Shown piece by piece: positions 11,208 to 21,324 of a stretch of DNA of 64,000 bases (position 1 is the first letter of the stretch; each line of letters opens with the position of its first letter). The stretch is from Bromus sterilis (Eukaryota > Streptophyta > Magnoliopsida > Poales > Poaceae). The notes under the pieces are model-generated. The model was not told the DNA's origin and did no database searches. It saw only the letters and a list, made by a program, of their open reading frames with translations. The stretch lies in the NCBI GenBank assembly GCA_950022295.1, contig OX465600.1, positions 233,141,782-233,205,781 on the forward strand. Reading direction: 5' to 3'. The translations under genes and the position numbers were made by a program.

Positions 11208-14200
11208 TGAGACAGGTCCGATAAAACTTACAGTTTGTCACTAAGCATAAGAAAGGTTTATCCTGTTATTTTAAGTGTGCCTTTTTTATTTTGAAAATAA
11301 TGCTAGCTAACTTATGGTTAGTTGCCATGATTCACCAGAGCTAATTTGTCATAATAATCCAGCTAATTTTAATGAATTACCTTCAAAACAGGTCTTGTTG
11401 GCTTCTCAAAGCTCATGAATTCATCAGTGTCCACTGGACCATCTTGAGAAAATCCATGTGATCTGAATGACAGCTTGCCAATCTGTCCAGTGAGAGCACC
11501 CAACACATAGGAACCAGGCTTTTGAGGAGGAATGTCAAAGGTGATAATATTTCTACCTGGTACAAGAACACGTGCATCTGTACTCTTTATGGCCTGCATG
11601 ACATGGCAGCGTTATTCGTTTAGGTGACTGCAAAGAACATATATGCAATTATTCGTGGCAATTTTCAAATATACAGTGTATATTATTACTTCTGAAAGTT
11701 GGCCTACAATGATTAAACTGGATTTGAACTGGAAACATACTAGTGTATCAGACTAAACAAGAAGTCTATATCCCACAAGGAAAAAAAGAAAGTACTCCCT
11801 CCGTTCCAAAATAACTGACTCAACTTTGTACTAGCTCTAGTACAAATTTGTACTAAGGCTACGACAGTTATTTTGGAACGGAGGGAATACTTGATAATGT
11901 AACAGCAAATTCGGGTTTTAAAATGTAACAGCAAATGAACTGTACCATAAGACCTTCATCGACACTAGAGGAAGCTGACAATCTTAAACTGAGAGACTCA
12001 AGTGTTATATCATCTGGGAAGCCACTCCAAACTGCTACAGATAGTGTACCAGGATCTCCATCACATAATTCTAGTGGCGGAGCAGGATTTCCGGCGAATG
12101 TAATTAATGATGAAACATCAAGGGGTACAGGATGCTTCATTTCACTGTGAGCAAGCCGAACAACTTCTGACTGGAAAGCTTGCCTCTCTTTAGATGAAAA
12201 CAAGCTACTCTCAACAGAAAGTAACTTCACACAGGATGCCAGATAACCAGCTTCGTCATTAAGAATCTTCTGGCACTCTGCAAGATCAGGAAGAACATCT
12301 GCCAACAGCTCTTCCCAGCCTTCTGCAGAATAGAGAGCACAAACTTTCTCATAGGATTTTGCAGCCAAGTCATAATTCCCATGCTTAAAAAATATAGCTG
12401 CAATCTCTCCATCAAGCACAACTCCATGTCTTTTCCACCAAGAACGGTGATAATTGTCAGCTGCGCCTTTAGTAAGCTCCATATATCTATTCTGTTAACA
12501 CAGAAAAAATCACTGTTGCAGTTTATTTTTTATCTATTGCTTGGGCAAATTTATATAAATAACATGGTATTCAATTAGTGTCTCCAAAATTAATTAGTTC
12601 AACGAACTAATTTTAAAATAGATTAAGGGGAAAATTGAGCAGAATGGCAAAGTATAATTAAGGTATTCCAAAAATTATGTAATAGGATAGTAAGAAAAGA
12701 ATATATCATGACGAGCGTGGCTGAATAAATATAATACCTCAAATTCTTCTGGGGATGAAAGTGATGTCATAAAATCAGGATCAGATATCGTCTGTTTCAA
12801 TGCATGCTCAGCTGCAACATGAATTTCTGACAACCTCATGGGCCGATCAACTGGTAGAGAAGTCTCAGAGGTTGCTGGCCCAGACATAGTTCTTGTCATC
12901 AAGTTCGAAGAAGATTTGTTGGGAGAAAGTTTTGAATGTGCGCCTAAACCTGAACTGTCCAGACAAAAATAAACACATATATAAATAAGACAATCCACAG
13001 GATAATGCTCAAATTCCCACTCCAGATATAAATGCATCATAAATGGGAGAAATGGCTGCCCGTACCCATCAACTGAATCATATAATTCTGACAAATTTCC
13101 AACTGAAAGAAAAGCTCTACGCCTATTAGCCTCACGTAGAAGTGAAGAAGGTTCTAATGGCAGTGGTTTCCTCTGAATATCAAAGAGCTTTTCTCTTTCT
13201 TTTGCTTGAAGAATTGTCTGCATAAGGAGAAGATTTCACAACTTTAAGCCACAGCTTGCATTAAATATGCAATAAGCAGCTAAACATTAGAAGCATTTCC
13301 CTTTGTCCAAGACAGAGGGAGAGCCCGTAAATGAATTCCCGTTTTCCTACTCCAGAATTTGGCATCTTAAGTTTCTTTTTTTTATTCCACACCCAAATGC
13401 ATAACTTATACTAGTGATTTTTTTAGTCAACCTGAATGTTTCCGTGTACGAAAAATTGCATTCTCACAGAAACAAAATTCTGAAAATGGTACTGATCCTT
13501 AAAATGGATTTATGGAATAGCATTTTCGATTTCCATATCTCATGCCATTTCATACAGAAAGATTTGCCTTTCAAGCATACAATATTAGATGAAGGGACAA
13601 CTAGATTTTGTGACTGATTTCTAACATGTTGGTGTTCTTATTTCGCATGTGTATGGCCCAATTAGACCACCCAAGAGTGAAATGGACTTTTGATGCAAAG
13701 AACAAAAAAAAATTTTTGCAGATGAAACATAATAAGAAGACATGATACTCCCTCCGATCCATAATTAGTGTCGCTCATCTAGTATAAAGTTTGTAATATC
13801 TTAGTACAAAATGTGTGACACTTATTATGGATCGGAGGGAGTACAAAACTGGAAAATGCTTGCCTTCTCTTTTGTCATTATTTCTGCCGATGAGTCAGGT
13901 GGAATTGAAGGCCAAGTAGCTGGCTTTGGCCAAGATAGCATGCTTAATGAGGCACTACAGGTACATTAAACATGTCAGTTCGAACGCAAAACTGGATGGA
14001 AAGGTGAATTCAAAATATATAATAGTGACAATGAATTTATACCTGTTGACTGGACTTTTTTCTATTTCAACCCCATAACCAATCAAATAAGCAAGCCTCA
14101 TAAACTGTCATATCCATCAAGAGTAATATGTAAGCAAAGAGTTTTGCAAGTTTTTAGTGAATTAGGTAAATTAGTAAGACAAAAGGAGTTGATAGCACAA

Positions 14201-17200
14201 TTAATTTGACTGCAGCAAGAAGCTAATAAACCAACAAAACAAAAAACAAGAAATGCACTCTCTAATGTCCGTTTGAACTTCAAATCATCACAAACTGCAG
14301 ATAGATGATTATTAAAACTTGCCTTAGCACGACAGAGAGAATAAAGGTCACCCTGAAGACGATAGAACTCCTTCTCTGAATCAATAGCAACAACTCCACC
14401 ATCATATTGTGTACTTGTAGATTTTATTAAACCCAAACATGCAGTTATCACCCATACTTCGCGGAAACAAAAAGGTAGTGCATTCTGAAGGGAGAAGGGA
14501 AAACACATCCAGGATAAGTAAACAAGTAGTATTTCACAAAGGGGATAGTCTTCCTAGAACATATTTAATTCTTGGCGAGGAGAAAAATAGTGAAGCCACA
14601 GTTACATACTTCATGCAAGGCTAGTGTCTTGGAAAAGCTGACAACAAAAGCATATCCTCTTGCAGCAACCTCAACTGGTCGAGACAGTTTAAATAACAAC
14701 TGAAAAAGGTGAAATGAAATAAGTGATAAATACAATATTTCATGGCAGTTGCTGTAAAACCATTAATAAATAAATATACAAATTTTTTTTAGCATAAATT
14801 AAAACACCAGGGGCTGTAGTTCTATATGACAAGATCCATCTGAGCACAACAAGAGCATGCTCCTCTCCTAATAATTAAATAAGTGACAATCCTTTCATGC
14901 GTGACTACTTGTGCTAAATTACAAGTAATTGTTGCTGTTTCATGCTCCTCCCCTAATCATAAACATTGAGTAACTTTGCTACAAAAGACAGCAATAAATC
15001 GAGGTGCTTTCACAGTTACATAAAATACTAAGCAGTTGTACAATATTGCACAAACTATTTCAACAAATGAATAATCCATTATGCACATACCTTAGCCTGG
15101 CAAGCAAATATGTATTGCCTAAACTCGAATTCCCTGAAAACATCGTCCTGAACAATCTGGGTCAACGCTTTGAACCCTGGATTTAGTAGTGCAGCCTGAT
15201 CATCACCAGTATCGAGTCCTCCAAATTCTCGAAGTTTCCCTGGGAGATTTACTGCATTCATGCGAACAAAATGAGATGGATACTAATGAGCAAACTATCT
15301 TATAAAATACATATACAGGAAACTTAATATTCCAAAAAAGTCTGGTGACACGGGTAAGCTTTATGTCAAAATGTAAAAAATTTCCTTTTTTAACACAGAG
15401 ACAAGGAATTAGTTGATGACATCGCCACTATAGTATTTGAAGCAAAGAAAATGTGCATAATAGTCGGTAAATAAATAGTTGCTTAGCCACCTCCAGAAAT
15501 AACAAGCAAGCTTCCACAAATAGATCAATAAGTTCATGCTTAGAAGTAATGTCAATCATTTATAACCATATTCTGTGTTCATGTTACTCTCTCTGTTTCA
15601 TTCTACTTTGCATATTAGATAATTTACGCATACCAAGGAGTTCAGAGGGTCTGTTTACGAGATGTGCCATAAATGAGAAACCTCTGATGCAGTTCTGACA
15701 GCACAAGTTAATGTTAGCCGCCTATGCAAATGAGAACTGTTCTAGATTCATATTGGGGTCAACATTATAGGAGAAAGCAAAAAGGTGACACTGGCGCATA
15801 AGAACCTACTTGCTGGGCACAACCGGATTCAGACATGCAAAGGGAGAGAGCTGTTGCACTGCAGCAGATTCTTGTGTTGGGGAAGGACCGGTTCAACTCT
15901 GGATTAGCTCCTAATCTCTCCCCTGGACTCTGGCCTAATTTTTCATGCCAGGATGAGCCTAGTTCTCAATCTTTTGCGATGCTATATAGGTTAGTAAGCA
16001 TTGCACATTTTATTCTCAAGCAATAAGAAAAATCCATCTTCCCCCAACTCTCTTCCGTACTCTTATAAATCTCTTGTGCTAGTTCTGTACTGCCACCAGC
16101 AGTTGCTAACCACCACCATTATCCTTGGCTACTGTTGTCCTACCCCTACAAACTACAAAGCAATTTCATACAACTTATGAATAGATGCATGGAGTTACTC
16201 TAAAGGGCAGCCCGGTGCATGTAGCTCCCGCTTGCGCAGGCTCCGGGGAAGGGTCCGGCCGCTTTGGGTCTATTGTACGCAGCCTTACCCTACATTTCTG
16301 CAAGAGGCTGTTTCCAGGACTTGGAGTTACTCTGAGTTCATGAAAAACTGCACCACTCTTAATCACCTTACACTGAACTCCGATACATTAGAAAAGAAAT
16401 TCCTTTGATGATGCAAGTTTAACTACTAGTGAAGCTCAAAAGTCAATGCAACATAACTGCCCCAGAATAAAGTTGAAGAAAAACCTGATTCTGAATAGCA
16501 TAGTTCAAGCTCATCATATTCACGGAGTGAATCTTCATAAAGATTAGTCACGTCAAACATAAATGCCAAGCTTTCCTGAACAAATAAGAGTGTAAGCTCA
16601 AGAAAGGCACACAAACATAAAGGTAAATAAAACACAGTGCCACCGAGAATGAAATAATTAACAAGAATTGATAGGCATTAGAAATGGTTGCATTGCTAAC
16701 CTTCAGAATAAAAAAGTTGCAGAAGTTCCATATTGGTGTGAATCGCTGCTCACTTAACCTGCGGTTTTCCTCTTCATAGAACTGAACCCTTCTATCCAAT
16801 GTGTTTCTTATGCAGTCCACCATTTTCGAGTCGAAATCATCCCAGAATTCATCATCAGGTCCATGCAGATCAAATTTGCAGCACCTATATCATAAATGTG
16901 TATTTTAAATTTGCATATAACTAAGTATTACTTGCCGTAACATCTGAACCGAGAACCCCAAAAGGAGTTCCTTGATAATTCATAAATGAACGAATCCTCA
17001 TGCAAAATCAATGCAAGATGACAGGTGATGGTAGCATGTTGCAGTCAAACAACAAATTCAAAAATACCTTTCTCTTTTCTTAGTGTTGAAATCGGCTTCA
17101 AGCCTAGCGTATACTTTCTTTGCCATCTTAGTTGCTTGATCATTGCTAGGATGGGCCTTCGACACAAATACAATGAACCATTCTCGCTCATCATTTTGCA

Positions 17201-18264
17201 CAATTAATTTGAGGCGAGGCTTAAGAATGGTCTTGAACTCATCAAGATCCTGTACATTTTATACATACCAAGAATGACAAAAGTCATGGTCCATTTGAAA
17301 AGTGATGTTATCTAAAACAAGAATCAGAAAGAGCGGGGCATGCAGCATAATATTTAAAACTATGGAGAGAAGTACCTCGCAGGTAACAAGAACAACAGTG
17401 GCATATGGTTCACGGAACCAAAACAAGTATTGTTCTTGTGGAAATCGACTACGCAGCCTTGAATCAGTTGTCTGTATAAACTCAGCTGGTAGGTTTTCCA
17501 CTAAAACAGGGTTCCTCGCCTTGTTGTTGAGACAGGCTTTCTTAACTGGCAAGCGCTGCACAAAACTATCTTTGACGTTGAGCCACAAGTCACTGACATC
17601 CTCAACTGTTACAAAAGATTATTTACTGTATGAGAAGGAATTTATACAACAAATACATGAATTTGAACTCGCATTTTGTCAGCATGCGCGATGAGGAAAG
17701 ACGTGTCAATCTGCATCTGCCTGTCTAACACTACACTGGTGCGTGCAATTTGAGAGAAATTTCATATTAACCAGGTTTGTGCCGATATGCTGACGCATTA
17801 TGTGGTTTCCATGCGAAACAAGATCGTGTGGCCAAAATGGAAACTGGAGACAGCATTAATTTCCCATTAGCTTAAGCACTATGAATTTTCTAGTTGAGAT
17901 GCGACCAGCAAGCAGCTAAACGCAACCCTCCAGAGCTCAAACCACCATGAATCTCGCTAAACAAGATGTCACAGCAAGCCTGAGACCACCATTTCAGTTC
18001 TATTCTCTAGAAACATCACCATTTCATCTCCAATTGCCGCCCGATCAGGGCCAACCCGAGCGCGTAGACCTGAGATCACGCGGGCCGGCTGAACAGATCG
18101 CGCAATGCTGCGAGTCGCGGCAGCGGGCGGGAAGGCGCGGTTCATGGTAGGGATGAGATCCGAGGGGTTGGGAGTAGGGTTTAGAGGGGAGGTGGCATAC
18201 CGGCGATGACGATGCGGTCGCAGGAGGACTTGATAGTCTGGAACTGGGCCAGGTAGTTGGCCAT
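9022..18264 (-). CDS. TRS130: TRAPPII complex subunit TRS130 (TRAPPC10 homologue), 21 exons
   Basis: A TRAPPII-specific subunit. TRAPPII tethers vesicles and activates Rab GTPases at the trans-Golgi; in Arabidopsis the homologue (TRS130/CLUB) is needed for cytokinesis. Exons on the minus strand, first to last: 18201-18264, 17376-17605, 17068-17249, 16701-16884, 16485-16575, 15091-15251, 14610-14699, 14323-14484, 14043-14104, 13864-13954, 13066-13217, 12738-12954, 11946-12491, 11381-11593, 10779-11163, 10596-10686, 10431-10515, 10040-10223, 9528-9808, 9313-9403, 9022-9197. They sum to 3738 bp, 1245 residues plus TGA, with no internal stop and phase kept at every junction. The length is close to that of plant TRS130. 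The start MANYLAQFQTIKSSCDRIVIA is the family N terminus. Nineteen of the 20... all acceptors are AG; 18 donors are GT, and introns 8 and 10 use GC (AAG|GCAAG). It appears intact and is the only host gene recognised here. Recognition is from memory of the family. Confidence 0.94.
11175..11207. repeat. (AC)n microsatellite in a TRS130 intron
   Basis: About 16 uninterrupted AC units lie in intron 14, just upstream (on the minus strand) of the 385-bp exon. Confidence 0.95.
11795..11887. mobile_element. Stowaway-type MITE in TRS130 intron 13
   Basis: The 93-bp element opens CTCCCTCCGTTCCAAAATAA and closes with the inverted TTATTTTGGAACGGAGGGA, with one terminal G-to-A change. TA duplications lie at 11793-11794 and 11888-11889. 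Confidence 0.92.
13748..13841. mobile_element. Stowaway-type MITE in TRS130 intron 10
   Basis: The 94-bp element opens CTCCCTCCGATCCATAAT and closes with its complement ending CGGAGGGAG. TA duplications lie at 13746-13747 and 13842-13843. It lies in an intron that also uses a GC donor. Confidence 0.93.
16202..16321 (-). mobile_element. Au-type SINE, 5'-truncated, in TRS130 intron 5
   Basis: Read on the minus strand, it starts within CAAGTCCTGGAAACAGCCTC, runs through the AGCGGGAGCTACATGCACC region and ends CTGCCCTTT, as I recall for Au SINE of grasses. It lacks the first bases of the tRNA-derived head. A 12-bp direct repeat TGGAGTTACTCT at 16190-16201 and 16322-16333 flanks it exactly, as expected for a LINE-machinery insertion. 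Confidence 0.88.
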
Positions 18265-18582
18265 GGCCGCGGCCGACGCAGGGGCAAGGAGATAGCTTCA
18301 GCGCTGGGCCTACTGCTCCATGCGGCGAGCAGTACGCCGCCGGAGAGGTCGCCGGCGACAGGGACGAGGCCGGGGGAGTGGCGAGATGCGGAGGGGAGGG
18401 GAGGGGAGGGGTAGTGGTGGGGGGAGTTGAGTTTGGTGGAGACGACGAGACAGGCAAGGCGGGTCGGGTGCGAAGCGGGCAAGTGGCTAACGGGGCGCAG
18501 GGGCCGTGCCGGTGGGCCAAGTGCGGCGGTGTCCTACAGTTGTTGTAGCTCAAAAAACCGTTAAGGAGCGTATTTTTTAAGG
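18265..18582 (-). promoter_or_regulatory. 5' leader and proximal promoter region of TRS130
   Basis: About 320 bp separate the TRS130 start codon from the terminal-inverted-repeat element upstream. The stretch is strongly GC-rich close to the gene. It includes a purine-run block GAGGGGAGGGGAGGGGAGGGG near 18391-18411, whose complement is a pyrimidine tract of the kind common in plant 5' leaders. No clear TATA box was found. The transcription start is unknown. Confidence 0.5.
18310..18321 (-). promoter_or_regulatory. minimal upstream ORF (Met-Glu-Gln-stop) before TRS130
   Basis: On the minus strand, ATG GAG CAG TAG lies 46 bp before the TRS130 start codon. If transcription begins upstream of it, this three-codon uORF would sit in the leader and could lower or regulate translation. 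Whether it is in the mRNA cannot be seen from DNA. Confidence 0.4.
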
Positions 18583-19621
18583 GTAATGATGCTGCCTGGT
18601 CGACCGGGGCCAGCCCTTGGGCCGGTCGCCTCGTGTCTTCTTCCTTTTCAGATTCAGAGCCGCCTACCCTCCTGTCCAGGACTGCTTTGGTTCCGCCGTC
18701 GCGCGCCGTCGATGTCGTGAGCCGCTGCCCTTGCCATGGTCGCTATCCGCGTTCCGCCGTCGTGCGCCGCCGTCGAGAGTCGCCGCCGTGCCATGACTGC
18801 TGCCCCGCGTGGAGCTCGAGGAGCTCGCCGCCGTTCTTTCGAGACCTCGCCGGCGTTCTCCCTCTGCCCAGATCCGGCCCCTCCCCGACGAGTCGCGCCC
18901 GCCCCAGTCCTCCTCCGTCGAGCCCGCACCTCCCCGTGCCCCACGCCGCCGGCCATGGCCGCCATGGCCATGAGCAGATCCGTGCACAGCCATCAATTTT
19001 TTTTTGCTACAACCGCATCATATTTTTGCTACAACCATATCATATTTTTGCTACAAAGGAAAAAACTGATATTTTTGCTACAATGCACAATGTACAAGGG
19101 TAATATTTGAGTATGTAATGTTGCAACCAGTGAACCATTTTGTTTCTACCATTTTATGTTTTTGCTACTACCGGCCAAGATTTTTGCTACATCACCACTG
19201 CGGAGGTACGACCTCGACGGCGGCGACGATGAATTTTGTTGCAACCGTTACTTTTGTCTGCTACAACCGTTGTATGTTTTGCTACTACCGTTGTATGTTT
19301 TTGTTACGCACAATGTTGCAACTGTTTTAAATTTTTTCTTTCACTGTTGTGTGTTTTGGCTACTACCGTTAAGAGTTTTTGTTACAACGAAAAAGTTATA
19401 AAATGATTGGCCACAAAAATTTTTTGCTGCAAAAACACCAAAAATAAAAAATGTTGCATCCGTGTACCAAAAAAGTTGCAAAAGTAGCGCAAATGTTGCA
19501 AATGTTGCAGTCATACGCGAAAGGGTACGCGCGGATCTGGACCGTTAAATCACGCATATCAGACGGCTACGGTCTGACCGGCGCTAGCCAGGCGCCGGTC
19601 AACCGGCGCCTATCACTGGCC
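18583..19621. mobile_element. non-autonomous TIR element (Mutator- or hAT-like), 1039 bp
   Basis: The ends form an imperfect inverted repeat of about 50 bp: GGTAATGATGCTGCCTGGTC inward from the left matches GGCCAGTGATAGGCGCCGGT inward from the right, followed by a shared GACCGG.GCC core. A perfect 8-bp direct repeat TTTTTAAG lies at 18575-18582 and 19622-19629. Eight bases suit hAT or a short Mutator duplication; the long GC-rich ends favour Mutator. The left half is very GC-rich and gene-like (18633-19000), but no known protein is recognised. The right half is an array of TTTTTGCTACAACC-like motifs. No transposase is encoded. Confidence 0.75.
19005..19520 (+). repeat. degenerate TTTTTGCTACAACC motif array
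   Basis: Variants of TTTTTGCTAC(A/T)ACC and TGTTGCAACC recur about a dozen times with irregular spacing and partial decay. They form the AT-rich half of the inverted-repeat element. Confidence 0.7.
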
Positions 19622-19629
19622 TTTTTAAG

Positions 19630-19971
19630 CTTTTGCTGATTTTCAATCATCTCTTTTTCATTTGGCTTCGAACTGTTTTCTGTGTCGTCGGATCATGCAC
19701 AAATCTTGGCGTTGATCGTGTGCTCATTCTTTTTTCTTTTTCATATGCAGATCGGAGGTTGAGTGTTTTGATTTGTGGTTTAATTTATGAACCACTCTTG
19801 ATCCGAACAACAACCTGCTTCCATCGACGAGTAGGGGTTATGAAACTCTTTCAGCTATCAGAGAGGAGCTGCCGAGGAAGTATTGGAAAGAGATCAGATT
19901 GTTAGCAACAAGCGTTCGTCAATGAGGTTGGAACCAACCATTGGGCGTGCGAAAGGTATAGGGTACAACAA
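19630..19971. other. unassigned sequence left of the CACTA remnant
   Basis: AT-rich sequence with a short frame (19633-19905) that resembles nothing I recognise. It may be a diverged upstream part of the CACTA-associated gene or unrelated intergenic DNA. Confidence 0.3.
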
Positions 19972-20388
19972 GTGTTCCCCTGCACTCCATGTTTCACATT
20001 TGTTGAATTTCAACCTATGTTTTTATTTTTAATAACATATAAAACCCGATTGGTTAAATTATCATCAAGGATATACCAAAAAACTTTTGAAGAAAATTGT
20101 ATGAGGGACATCCGGCCTAGGTGCCTACATGTCACCAATACGGAACACGGTGGCGATATATTAGAATCTGAGTTCGACCATTCTTTGTCTCCATTGCCGG
20201 ATCCGACGCTCACCATGCAATCAACTGAGTCGGGGCTGCATACGCCACCGTCAATCACCACTACTATGGCCCAGACACGGAAGAACGCTCCCAGACAACC
20301 TACCCTAGAGCCCAAAGGTGTATATGAAATACACAATATTGATGAAGATACTTGGGCTCCAACCTCTCCAGATAAAGCACAAACAAAG
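19972..20388 (+). pseudogene. CACTA-associated ORF, left part
   Basis: An open frame (about 139 codons) runs into the target site of the Ty3 element. Codon 20386-20388 (AAG, within the CAAAG duplication) is followed in frame by TTC at 46911, so the two parts formed one reading frame before the 26.5-kb insertion. The left part is low-complexity and charged (for example SLSPLPDPTLTMQSTESG) and would be the variable N-terminal portion. The assignment comes from the right part. The true start is unknown. Confidence 0.6.
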
Positions 20389-21248
20389 TGTCGGGGGAAT
20401 GATACCCGGGTAGGGTCACCCAGACGAAAGCAATATTTCAAGACAAGGCTGGGGCCGATTGGGGTGCAGCTGAGTCGAGCTAGGCAGTAGCATGGCCGAT
20501 TGCCCTAAAGCAATCGACCATGCCGAATGCGAGCAGTCGGCCCAGGCGCAATCGGCTCACCCTTCAATCGGCTCAAGAGTTGACCTTGCCCAGGTCGGAG
20601 CTCCTGGTACAAGGTCATAAATGCATGATCCCGAGAGATCCGGGTGGCGGCAAGCCAAGTCGCTTCGCTGATCTGTCAGAGGAGAGTTGTCACCTTTTCC
20701 TCTGAATCCGCAGACAGGACGACAAAACCAGAGATCATAGCTCCATTGTTCACTCATCACAACCTACAAGCTACAGCATGGGCAGCCGCTTGACAGGTCC
20801 GGATCAACCAGAGATTTGCAGTCGGTGGACCCCAGCCGACGAGAGGATGATAGCTGGGGCTAGTACCCGACTGAAATGACTGTAGTACCCCGAGCTCACA
20901 CTATAAGAGCCCGGGGTACCCCTCCTGCGAGAGGGACGCCCCCATTCACATTTACTTCACACAATAGTTCCCGTAGAGAAGCGGGAGAGAACCATGCCCA
21001 CGGCAGGTCTCTTCTTCCTCTGAACAGCTCCAGGAGCATTGATTGTAGTTCGTGAGATCATTTATATCAAGCAGACAAGCATGAGTAGCGGTGTTATCTC
21101 TCCGGAGAGCCCAGAACATGGGTACATCGTGGTGTCCTTCACCGTGCTTGTGCCCAACCCGATTCCGGCACCATCGACATAGTTCTCCCTCGAGTCTTCC
21201 CCTCTCTTTAGCCATCCCTATGGCATCTGTTGTTACTATGCGACGACA
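20389..21248 (+). repeat. 5' LTR of the Tat element
   Basis: 860 bp, TGTCGGGGGAAT to GCGACGACA. A possible TATA box CTATAAGA lies at 20901, shortly before a GC-rich GAGCCCGGGGTACC stretch. It is the same length as the 3' LTR and differs from it at scattered bases. Confidence 0.93.
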
Positions 21249-21250
21249 GC

Positions 21251-21267
21251 TGGCGCCCACCGTGGGG
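21251..21267 (+). other. primer binding site, tRNA-Lys type
   Basis: TGGCGCCCACCGTGGGG begins two bases after the 5' LTR. It is complementary to the 3' end of plant tRNA-Lys (CTT) as I recall that tRNA, the primer that starts minus-strand DNA synthesis. Confidence 0.85.
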
Positions 21268-21324
21268 CAGACCGAGGCGTCGACTGGAGTTCTGATCCGG
21301 ACGGGATCTTCCTCGTCATCGAGC

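Noticed and set aside
15590..15640. TACTCTCTCTGTTTCATTCTA, resembling one end of a Stowaway MITE
   Set aside because: No inverted partner or TA-bounded right end was found within a few hundred bases.
18633..19110. ORFs of 110-156 codons in the TIR element, both strands
   Set aside because: R/S/P-rich, present on both strands at once, no recognisable domain; typical of GC-rich non-coding sequence.
20389..21248. Gag starting at the ATG at 21222 or upstream at 21091
   Set aside because: These codons lie inside the LTR before the primer site, so the first ATG after the primer site (21325) was preferred.
21251..21267. tRNA gene near tRNA-complementary sequences
   Set aside because: Only 13-18 bp complementary stretches at LTR edges exist; they are primer binding sites, with no cloverleaf.
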